A stretch of 6,744 nt of DNA from contig CAKUSI010000202.1 in the NCBI GenBank assembly GCA_934678955.1, positions 1-6,744 on the forward strand. Direction: 5' to 3'. Positions 1 to 5,126 of the stretch are shown here, piece after piece; the stretch's first letter is position 1; every line of letters starts with the position of its first letter. A program made the translations under genes and the position numbers. A model generated the notes under the pieces. The model searched no databases, was not told the origin of the DNA, and was given only the letters and a program-made list of their open reading frames with translations. The stretch comes from an uncultured Austwickia sp. (GTDB taxonomy: Bacteria; Actinomycetota; Actinomycetes; Actinomycetales; Dermatophilaceae).

Positions 1-43
1 CGGGATGCTCAACGGCATCCTCGGCGACGGCTGCGTCGGCTGA
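1..43 (+). CDS. 3' end of an upstream gene of the conjugation operon (partial)
   Basis: The frame beginning at base 2 reads GMLNGILGDGCVG and then stops with TGA at 41-43. The stop shares its A with the ATG of the next gene (TGATG), an arrangement typical of translationally coupled operon genes. Only 13 codons are visible, so the product cannot be identified. By comparison with actinobacterial conjugation loci, the gene in this place is often a small integral membrane protein, but nothing in these residues proves that. That this frame is coding is inferred from the stop/start overlap and the lack of an untranslated leader before the next gene. Confidence 0.5.
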   Translation, partial: GMLNGILGDGCVG

Positions 44-861
44 TGTTCCGCCGTCGCCCACCCCGCCCGGCGAGCTCGGCCGAGGTTGTCCCGCTCTCGC
101 GCACTCAGCTGCTGGGCGTCCTGGCGGGGCTGCTGCTGGTGGGCGGCGTCTTGCTGTACGGGCTGGGCTACACCCTGGTCTCCAGCTTCTCGGCGGGATC
201 CGCGCGCGACGGCGTCCAAAGCAGCGCTCACGCGGACGCCGACCCTGCCCAGCGGCGAGACCTCATTGCGGCGGCGCCGATGGCGACGGTGGCCCAGGAG
301 GCCGGCCTGACGCCGGGGGTGGCGATCTCCCTGCCTCCCGCGATCAGGCTGCCCGCCGCCACCACCGTCGGCGCCAGCGGTGTGCCGTCGGGCTACCCGC
401 ACACCCCCGAGGGGGCGGCCGCCCAGCTGGCGGCCATCGAGGTCCGCGTGCTGTCCGCGATGTCGCTCCCGTTGGCCACCGAGGTGTACCGCGACTGGGC
501 GATGCCCGGCGGAGTGGGCGCCGCGGACTGGTCGCAGACCCGCAACGTGCAGTCGTTCCTGACCCACGCCCGGCAGTCGTCGAACCAGTTGGACCCCGGA
601 ACCCTGGTCAGCGTCACGCCCGCGGCTATCCAGATCAAGGGGACCGACGGCCCTGACTGGGTGGTCGCGTGCGTGCTGCTCGACGTTCGCGCCGCCCTGA
701 AGGCGGAGGCCCGCATGGGTTACGGCACCTGCGAGCGCATGCAGTGGACCGGCGACCGCTGGCTGATCGGCCCCGGTGCCCCACCCGCCCCGGCCCCGTC
801 GACGTGGCCTGGTTCGGACGCCTCCGTCGAGGCCGGCTGGCTGCCGGTCGCCTCCAGCTGA
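43..861 (+). CDS. Conserved actinobacterial conjugation protein, single-pass membrane anchor (VirB8-like topology)
   Basis: The 272-aa product has a short basic N-terminus (RRRPPR), one strong membrane helix at about residues 23-45, an Ala/Pro-rich linker (about 50-125) and a folded extracytoplasmic domain (about 125-266). The domain carries features I recognise from the uncharacterised protein found upstream of SCO6881/SCO6880-type genes in actinobacterial conjugative elements: PHTPEGAAAQLAAI near 119-132, W163, VACVLLDV near 208-215, YGTCERMQW near 227-235 and a STWPGSDA segment near 253-260. The layout of a short cytoplasmic tail, one helix and a soluble domain is that of VirB8/TcpC-type T4SS scaffold proteins; this analogy is inferred. 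Two cysteines (C210, C230) could form a disulfide outside the membrane. The start at 43 overlaps the previous stop and has no clear Shine-Dalgarno (SD) site, so coupled translation is likely. The next gene begins 10 bases after the stop. Confidence 0.8.
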   Translation: MFRRRPPRPASSAEVVPLSRTQLLGVLAGLLLVGGVLLYGLGYTLVSSFSAGSARDGVQSSAHADADPAQRRDLIAAAPMATVAQEAGLTPGVAISLPPAIRLPAATTVGASGVPSGYPHTPEGAAAQLAAIEVRVLSAMSLPLATEVYRDWAMPGGVGAADWSQTRNVQSFLTHARQSSNQLDPGTLVSVTPAAIQIKGTDGPDWVVACVLLDVRAALKAEARMGYGTCERMQWTGDRWLIGPGAPPAPAPSTWPGSDASVEAGWLPVASS

Positions 862-866
862 AGGAG
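861..866 (+). promoter_or_regulatory. Ribosome binding site that sets the start of the TrbL-like gene
   Basis: AAGGAG lies 5 bases before the ATG at 872 and overlaps the stop of the preceding gene. The open frame extends further upstream to an ATG at 776. The translation there is Pro/Arg-rich and overlaps the previous gene, so the ATG at 872 is the better start. Confidence 0.75.
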
Positions 867-871
867 CTGCC

Positions 872-2299
872 ATGCCCATCGATCCGTTCGGCCTGCTCGG
901 CTCGGCCATCGCCAACGTGGTGACCGACAGTCTGACCGCGGCCATGCTGGCGCTGTGGAACGCCGGGTTGTGGGTGCTCCGGGCGGTCCTCGAGCTTGAG
1001 GACGCGATCCTCACCCCGAGTCTCGGCGAAGGCGGACTCGTCGGCGAGCTGTACGCGACCACCTTCTGGATCGCCCTCGCGCTGGTCGGGATCCTCATGC
1101 TCGTCCAGGTCGGCGTCGCCCTCGGGAAGCGGGACGGGCACAGCATCGGCCGGCTCCTCGTTGGCGCTGCCCAGTTCGGTTTCGTGTGGTTCGCGTGGGT
1201 GGGCTACGGCGTCACCCTGGTCGCCGCCTGCAGCGGCCTCACCAAAGCCCTCATGCAGTCACTGCTCAACGTCACCCGATGGAGCGAGTGGGAACCCTGG
1301 GAACCGTTCACCGCAAGCGACGTCAGCAACGGCACCGTCGCCGTCATCCTCGGCGTCATGGGGATGCTGCTGTGGATCGCGGCGATCGGCCACACCCTGG
1401 TGATGGTGGCCCGCGCCGCGTCGCTGCTCGTGTTGGCCGCCGTCACACCGATCGCGGCGGCCGGGCTGGTCACCGACTTCGGACGCGGCTGGTTCTGGAA
1501 GTCGTTCCGCTGGTTCCACGCCGCCGCCCTCACCCCGCCCCTGATGGTGCTCGCGCTTGGCATCGGCGTGAGGATCACCACCGAGGTGGCGGTCGGCGGT
1601 GAGGACGACGTCCTGAAGTCGATCGGGACCGCGTTCGTCGGGGTCGTGTTGATCTGCGTGTCGTCGTTCTCCCCGCTTGCGCTCTACAAGCTGTTCGCGT
1701 TCACCGACCCCGGCAGCACGTCTGGGTCCGCCCTGCGGGCCGGGCTGGCGGCCGCCGGTGGCATCGGCGGCGTCCTCGCCGGACGCCAGACCGGCAGCAG
1801 TGCTGCCACCACGACCGACGAGGCCGGACGCACCGCGGGCGAGGATGGAGCCGCCGCCACCACGATCGGCCGATTCGCGGCTGGCATGGGCCCGGTCGGT
1901 CAGGCGTTCTCGACCGGCATCGGCGTCATGGCCGCCGTGGGCGGAACAGCCGCCGCCCTGGGCGCCGATCAGACCAACCAGATGGGCGTCGGCCACAACA
2001 ACTTCCCGCCCGACTACTCACGCCGCGGCGTTCGGACCGGCAGCGGTCAGTCGGGATATGACGGTGCCCCCAGTGAGCCCACCAACCCCGACGACCCCAC
2101 CGTGGACAACGGCTACGACGGCGGCGGGTGGGGTGGCCCGCCCCCGGACGCCGCCCCCGCAGGTTCGGCACCCTCCGGAGCGGGCGCATCGCCGGTCGCT
2201 GGCAGGCCTGCCGGCGCCGGGTCTGGCGCCGGAGCGGTCGCGAGGGGCGCCCACAGCAGCCCCGAAGTGGTGGAGGCCGCCGAGGTGGCGGCGCTATAG
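872..2299 (+). CDS. Polytopic T4SS membrane protein, SCO6881-type (TrbL/VirB6-like)
   Basis: The 475-aa product has about six or seven hydrophobic stretches (about 21-38, 62-83, 97-119, 154-172, 174-197, 217-234 and 250-275). A hydrophilic Gly/Pro/Ala/Ser-rich tail follows from about 280 to the end, with GGGWGGPPPDAAPAG near 428-442. A multi-helix core with a long low-complexity tail is the pattern of TrbL/VirB6-family inner-membrane channel parts, and the N-terminal half resembles the SCO6881 type of actinobacterial conjugative elements. The charged, aromatic loop TDFGRGWFWKSFRWFHA (201-217) between two helices is a conserved-looking core. It would act in the cytoplasmic membrane as part of the DNA-transfer channel. 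The last codon before TAG is CTA, rare in such GC-rich genomes, and the operon is interrupted just after it, so the extreme C-terminus may have been altered. The family assignment is firm; the exact role is inferred from relatives. Confidence 0.85.
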   Translation: MPIDPFGLLGSAIANVVTDSLTAAMLALWNAGLWVLRAVLELEDAILTPSLGEGGLVGELYATTFWIALALVGILMLVQVGVALGKRDGHSIGRLLVGAAQFGFVWFAWVGYGVTLVAACSGLTKALMQSLLNVTRWSEWEPWEPFTASDVSNGTVAVILGVMGMLLWIAAIGHTLVMVARAASLLVLAAVTPIAAAGLVTDFGRGWFWKSFRWFHAAALTPPLMVLALGIGVRITTEVAVGGEDDVLKSIGTAFVGVVLICVSSFSPLALYKLFAFTDPGSTSGSALRAGLAAAGGIGGVLAGRQTGSSAATTTDEAGRTAGEDGAAATTIGRFAAGMGPVGQAFSTGIGVMAAVGGTAAALGADQTNQMGVGHNNFPPDYSRRGVRTGSGQSGYDGAPSEPTNPDDPTVDNGYDGGGWGGPPPDAAPAGSAPSGAGASPVAGRPAGAGSGAGAVARGAHSSPEVVEAAEVAAL

Positions 2300-2305
2300 C
2301 ATCCG

Positions 2306-2329
2306 AGGGCGGTGAAGTTTGAACGCCCT
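2306..2329 (+). terminator. Weak hairpin just after the TrbL-like gene
   Basis: AGGGCG (2306-2311) and CGCCCT (2324-2329) form a 6-bp stem around a 12-base loop, starting 7 bases after the TAG stop. There is no T-run after it, so as an intrinsic terminator it is weak. It may instead protect the 3' end of the transcript, or be chance. Confidence 0.25.
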
Positions 2330-2412
2330 GAAATCTGGCTACCTCTCGTGCGGGCAACCGGACCCTAGATGTCAGTCACGAGTTCAGATCTCCGTGATGC
2401 TGGCGGAATTAC

Positions 2413-2426
2413 TCCACCTTGGTGGA
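2413..2426. repeat. Short inverted repeat in the convergent intergenic gap
   Basis: TCCACC and GGTGGA flank a TT centre. The site lies in the 208-base gap between the convergent ends of the TrbL-like gene and the DUF4062 gene. A 2-base loop is too tight for a full hairpin, so it is more like a dyad binding site than a terminator. The rest of 2300-2507 shows no plausible gene; the open plus-strand frame over it is Cys/Arg-rich and unlike a protein. Confidence 0.3.
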
Positions 2427-2493
2427 ATGTCCTGTTGCCGCCTGACTGCCGTGCCGCCTTCAACTCTCCTCGAGCATGGTGATGTCGGCCCTG

Positions 2494-2506
2494 GCACTTC
2501 GAGTGC
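2494..2506 (-). terminator. Small hairpin directly after the DUF4062 gene stop
   Basis: GCACT (2494-2498) and AGTGC (2502-2506) pair around a 3-base loop, beginning one base beyond the stop codon of the minus-strand gene. Its placement suggests a transcript-end function, but the stem is only 5 bp and no T-run follows. Confidence 0.25.
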
Positions 2507-2507
2507 T

Positions 2508-3623
2508 CTACGATCGCCGACGAAATGCGTCAAGCAGTGCTTGGACGACCGAACTAGCGACCTCGTCAGCGCCGCGGTCCAATGCCGCACTCGATATCGC
2601 CTCGTCCGGCTCAACGCGAACCGGCTGCGACCCGAACCCTGACATCGATGCGGAAGTCCGGGCGACACCAGTAACCCTGCCCTCGGCCACCATGGAAGTA
2701 GTCCCCCCGAGGCCAATCCCGATCGCGACGTCACCGTCGGGCACCATACGAAGGGACCCGATAAGCCGGAGCCCCCCGGACACAGTCGACTCGAGTACCG
2801 CCTGGTCGAGTATGGAGCCGAGTCCGTCGGCAGGCAGTGACCAAAGCAACGACACCTGTCCAGCGGCGTCAACGCGTACCGTGGTCAGCCCACCCTCGCG
2901 TGGCTCGCCCCACCGGCGGTTGTCCGACGGGGGCAGTTCCACCACAGCAGCGTCGTCGGCGATGAAGGGTTTGGCGCCGGCTGCAACTGCAAGCGTCCCC
3001 ACGCTTCGCAGCGACGAGACGAGTAGATCGGGCAGTTCTCGGAGTTGTCGCATGGATCGGGTTTCGGCGTTCAGCGGTACGACGTGCAACTCGAGCCAAG
3101 CGGCTGATGTGCTGCTCGTGCCTTGACTGCCGTCCGGGTCCCAGCGGACCTCGACCGGTGAGCGCAGCGGGGAGAACGTGAGCGCTGGCGGTTGCGACTC
3201 AAGGCTGCGAAGCGCCTGCACAACCTTGGTCTGCAGATCTGCGACGTCGGTGAACTCGGCGTAGAACGCGCCATGACCGTAATCACCAACCACCCTCGCG
3301 AACAGTTCCTGCTCGGGTTCAAACTCGACGCTCTTCTTCCGAAAGACGAGCCTCGGGAGGCCCTTGGCGACGGCCGCCACCCACTCGTCGTGTGTCGCGG
3401 ACTGCCCTGTCTCCGGAAAGACGTGCCCGTAGTAGGGACCCAGCAGGAGCAAGTACGCGTCGCTGTCGTCAACGCCGCGCAGGCATGCCTCGCGGCTTGG
3501 CATAGCCTTCGCTCCGAAGTCCTCGAACCTTTTGGGTTGGTGCCCCAGCGCCATGACCAAGCCGGGGAGTGCATCCCGCTCCGCCTCCAGGCCGCGTCGT
3601 ACGCTGCTGATGAACACCTTCAT
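2508..3623 (-). CDS. DUF4062-domain protein with an unrecognised C-terminal domain
   Basis: The 371-aa product begins with a DUF4062 domain (about 1-142). Visible family features are the first strand KVFISSVRRGLEAERDAL (2-19), the segment SREACLRGVDDSDAYLLLLG (43-62) followed by PYYGHVF, the THDEW motif (77-81) with the usual acidic E80, and a strand LPRLVFRKK (89-97). DUF4062 has a Rossmann-like fold related to TIR and nucleoside-deoxyribosyltransferase domains. It is often fused to STAND/NACHT NTPases or Schlafen-type AlbA_2 domains; neither is present here. After a linker (about 145-173), residues 174-371 form a separate beta-rich domain (WLELHVVPL near 176-184, LPADGLGSILD near 263-273, helical end DEVASSVVQALLDAFRR). 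I do not recognise its function. Enzymatic activity or a sensor role is not shown by the sequence. The frame stays open to 3830, but the family's N-terminus and a perfect AGGAGG place the start at 3623. It opposes the surrounding transfer genes and is probably cargo. Confidence 0.85.
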   Translation of the reverse strand: MKVFISSVRRGLEAERDALPGLVMALGHQPKRFEDFGAKAMPSREACLRGVDDSDAYLLLLGPYYGHVFPETGQSATHDEWVAAVAKGLPRLVFRKKSVEFEPEQELFARVVGDYGHGAFYAEFTDVADLQTKVVQALRSLESQPPALTFSPLRSPVEVRWDPDGSQGTSSTSAAWLELHVVPLNAETRSMRQLRELPDLLVSSLRSVGTLAVAAGAKPFIADDAAVVELPPSDNRRWGEPREGGLTTVRVDAAGQVSLLWSLPADGLGSILDQAVLESTVSGGLRLIGSLRMVPDGDVAIGIGLGGTTSMVAEGRVTGVARTSASMSGFGSQPVRVEPDEAISSAALDRGADEVASSVVQALLDAFRRRS

Positions 3624-3627
3624 GAGG

Positions 3628-3633
3628 CCTCCT
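3628..3633 (-). promoter_or_regulatory. Consensus ribosome binding site that sets the DUF4062 gene start
   Basis: On the minus strand AGGAGG stands 4 bases before the ATG at 3623. It rules in favour of the internal ATG, which gives the expected MKVFISS N-terminus, over the longer open frame beginning at 3830. Confidence 0.75.
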
Positions 3634-3699
3634 GGCCGAGCCGGGCTGTCTAGGATGCTGAGCTGTTGAGGGACCGCGGGTCGATCAACTGACTGGAGC

Positions 3700-3713
3700 A
3701 ATCGTGGACGATT
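3700..3713. repeat. Dyad AATCGT-GG-ACGATT upstream of the DUF4062 gene
   Basis: Two perfect 6-base half-sites are separated by 2 bases, centred about 83 bases before the DUF4062 start, inside the 271-base gap between the two minus-strand genes. Size and place would suit an operator for a dimeric regulator. No convincing -35/-10 pair could be placed nearby, and no regulator gene is in the window. Confidence 0.3.
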
Positions 3714-3812
3714 TGACGGCCCAAGCATGTCAGGGTGCGCGACCGGGACGACATCGGCGATGACGTGATCCAGGGGGGCAGGAACCTCGGGTCGAACCCA
3801 GCGATCTACTGT

Positions 3813-3847
3813 GCGGTCCCCACTTCCCACAGACGGGGGAGTGCCGC
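3813..3847 (-). terminator. Bulged GC-rich hairpin after the 173-aa gene
   Basis: GCGGTCCCC (3813-3821) pairs with GGGGA (3836-3840) and CCGC (3844-3847), leaving a 3-base bulge and a 14-base loop. It lies about 50 bases beyond the stop of the minus-strand gene at 3895 and before the DUF4062 gene. This is a reasonable place for a transcription end, but there is no T-run. If it terminates, the two minus-strand genes are separately transcribed. Confidence 0.3.
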
Positions 3848-3894
3848 TTCTACGCCATCGACCAGTTGTGGCGGGTCAAGTAGAGGGCGAGTTG

Positions 3895-4416
3895 TCAACG
3901 TCGTGCTGAGGGCGACCGCCACGCCGCAGTCACGAGGGCTATGACTGGAGTCGGATCCGGCGCTCGACGCGACCGGCGTGGGCTCCGCAGCGGGATCTCG
4001 ATGGCGTCTTGGCCGAACTTGAGCGCGTAGACCGGCGGATCGCCTGTACCCGCGGCGTCGACCCAGTGCCATGTGTCGCCGCCCAGGCCGACCTCTGTCA
4101 CGAGAGCCAACGGGCGACGCCATGCGACGAGCGTCCTTGGAGTCATTGACTGCGGCTTCCGGTTGAAGCTGACACGTTGGTGATCCCAGACATCGTCGTC
4201 GTGCTCCGCCTGCAGGTAGCAGACAGCCGCATCGGTGACAGCGACGAAAACGTACCGGGTGCCAGGCACCCCGGCGCCGCTCTCGAAGGCGACGTCCAGG
4301 TACAAGTGAGCATCATCGGCAAGAAGTGCCAGCCACCTTGTCACGAGGACGTGCGGCGGCCTGCAGGGGAGTCCGGCTGCCAGAAGCACTTCCGCAGCGC
4401 TGTCCGCATCAATCAT
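3895..4416 (-). CDS. Hypothetical 173-aa protein, possible PH-like beta domain
   Basis: I do not recognise the family. The product starts MIDADSAAEVLLAAGLP, and an ATG at 4416 is preceded by AGGGGG about 7 bases upstream. The open frame continues upstream to 4752, but that part is Cys/Arg/Trp-rich and unlike a protein. Residues about 36-145 alternate hydrophobic strands and turns: HLYLDVAF, RYVFVAVTDAAVCYLQAEHD, RPLALVTEVGLG, WHWVDAAG and YALKFGQDAIEIPL. Short strands ending in a 'turned into a comparison of measured values' pattern are reminiscent of bacterial PH-like domains; this is a visual resemblance only. There is no signal peptide or membrane helix, so it is probably cytoplasmic. The tail after 145 is Arg/Pro-rich. 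It lies 271 bases upstream of the DUF4062 gene on the same strand, so the two may act together, although a hairpin lies between them. Confidence 0.65.
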   Translation of the reverse strand: MIDADSAAEVLLAAGLPCRPPHVLVTRWLALLADDAHLYLDVAFESGAGVPGTRYVFVAVTDAAVCYLQAEHDDDVWDHQRVSFNRKPQSMTPRTLVAWRRPLALVTEVGLGGDTWHWVDAAGTGDPPVYALKFGQDAIEIPLRSPRRSRRAPDPTPVIALVTAAWRSPSARR

Positions 4417-4469
4417 GTCGGTTTCCCCCTTGCTCTTGACATGGTCTCGCAAGGTCCCTGGTTGGCGCC

Positions 4470-4483
4470 GTCGGCGCGCCGAC
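4470..4483. repeat. Perfect 14-bp palindrome upstream of the 173-aa gene
   Basis: GTCGGCGCGCCGAC is its own reverse complement. It is centred about 60 bases upstream of the minus-strand start at 4416, where an operator could lie. In a sequence this GC-rich, one such palindrome is expected by chance in a window of this size, so the call rests on its position only. Confidence 0.3.
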
Positions 4484-4600
4484 TTCCCATAAGGAGCACC
4501 AACTGCGCGCCTCCACGGCGACCTACAGCATCCCGCCGAGACGTTCCCACCGAACCACCAAGCGCGGTCCCTCCTGTGCGTCCAGTGGGACCTTTGCCAT

Positions 4601-4662
4601 GTCAGGCGTGGGCCCCGGTAACGAACGTGCGCTGCGGGTGCGTTCGTGAGACAACGCCTGGC
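4601..4662. repeat. Nested inverted repeats (candidate structured element)
   Basis: The outer arms are GTCAGGCGT (4601-4609) and ACGCCTGGC (4654-4662), 9 bp with one G-T pair. The inner arms are ACGAACG (4621-4627) and CGTTCGT (4641-4647), 7 perfect bp that extend to 10 with two wobble pairs, leaving a 7-base loop. The arms are separated by 11 bases on the left and 6 on the right. It could form a two-tier stem-loop as RNA or as single-stranded DNA. It lies between divergent genes, 185 bases from one start and 226 from the other, and overlaps no credible gene. It lacks the core-site pattern of integron attC and the T-run of a terminator. Confidence 0.5.
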
Positions 4663-4873
4663 CGAATGGCGATCAGCGCAATGGACGTCTCTCGAGGATC
4701 CGATCCCGGCTCGTGAACACCGCTCGATGGATTCTTCGGCCACTCGGGTCACCGAAGGTCAAGCTCGTGGTTGGGAACGATGCCCAAACCGCGGACCGGG
4801 CGCTGGCGTTGTCCACGGGACGGCCGCAGGCGCCGTTATGCGGGTGAGTGGCCTCGTGGTCACCGCACCTGAC

Positions 4874-4879
4874 AGGAGA
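4874..4879 (+). promoter_or_regulatory. Ribosome binding site of the 74-aa gene
   Basis: AGGAGA stands 8 bases before the ATG at 4888. Its presence is the main support that the small gene is translated. Confidence 0.65.
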
Positions 4880-4887
4880 CGCATCGC

Positions 4888-5112
4888 ATGGATGACTGGA
4901 CCTACCCAGAGCCCAACTCCGACGACCTCGACCCGCCTTCGTCGCAGCCCGTGCTGGTGGATGAGGTCTCGGGCGCGGTCGAGGACCGCCTGCGCGCGGC
5001 CCACCGAGGGGCGGCGGACATCGAGCGATCCTGGGTCTGGGACAGCGTCGCCGACGGCAGGAGCACTCCGCTGCAGTTCGAGTCACCCGCCCACACATCG
5101 CTGGCTTACTGA
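4888..5112 (+). CDS. Small acidic hypothetical protein of the conjugation operon
   Basis: The 74-aa product has a strongly acidic, Pro-rich N-terminal part (DDWTYPEPNSDDLDPPSS), then a probable helix (about 25-46, VSGAVEDRLRAAHRGAADIE) and a Trp-containing segment (SWVWDSVADG, 48-57). It has no signal peptide or membrane helix. I do not recognise a family. A good SD site precedes it and its stop is only 14 bases before the SCO6880-like gene, so it is probably co-transcribed with the T4SS genes and not part of the reverse-strand cargo. Its strand and its higher G/C at third codon positions agree with that. A small accessory or adaptor role is conceivable but not shown. Confidence 0.65.
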   Translation: MDDWTYPEPNSDDLDPPSSQPVLVDEVSGAVEDRLRAAHRGAADIERSWVWDSVADGRSTPLQFESPAHTSLAY

Positions 5113-5126
5113 CCGCAGGTCTCGTC

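Larger units (their letters stand above)
4417..4887. other. Intergenic stretch between divergent genes at the right side of the cargo block
   Basis: This 471-base stretch separates the minus-strand gene starting at 4416 from the plus-strand gene starting at 4888. It should hold both promoters and, if the block is an insertion, its right junction. Open frames across it on both strands give Arg/Cys/Pro-rich translations without protein-like patterns, and I call no gene. It contains a 14-bp palindrome, a nested inverted repeat and two short bulged hairpins (TTGGG 4771-4775 with CCCAA 4783-4787; GCGGGTGA 4840-4847 with TCACCGC 4860-4866). No tRNA, att-like repeat or transposon end could be recognised. 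Confidence 0.6.

Noticed and set aside
3781..3803. GGGTTCGACCC on the minus strand, resembling a tRNA T-arm
   Set aside because: With the T-loop aligned to the TTCGA motif, the 5-bp T-stem does not pair, and no acceptor stem or anticodon arm could be placed around it.
3624..3830. N-terminal extension of the DUF4062 gene
   Set aside because: The extension is Pro/Arg-rich and unlike the family, while the internal start gives the expected N-terminus and has a consensus AGGAGG.
4601..4662. Integron attC site
   Set aside because: The outer arms lack the RYYYAAC and GTTRRRY core sites, and no integron integrase or cassette array is present.
4177..4716. 179-codon plus-strand open frame
   Set aside because: It is mostly antisense to the 173-aa gene, and the rest has a Pro/Arg/Cys-rich translation with no protein-like pattern and no good SD site.
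4809..4840. TTGTCC followed by CGTTAT as a promoter for the 74-aa gene
   Set aside because: The best spacing is 19 or more bases and the -10 match is poor, so I do not call it, although a promoter for this half of the operon must lie somewhere nearby if the block is not read through.
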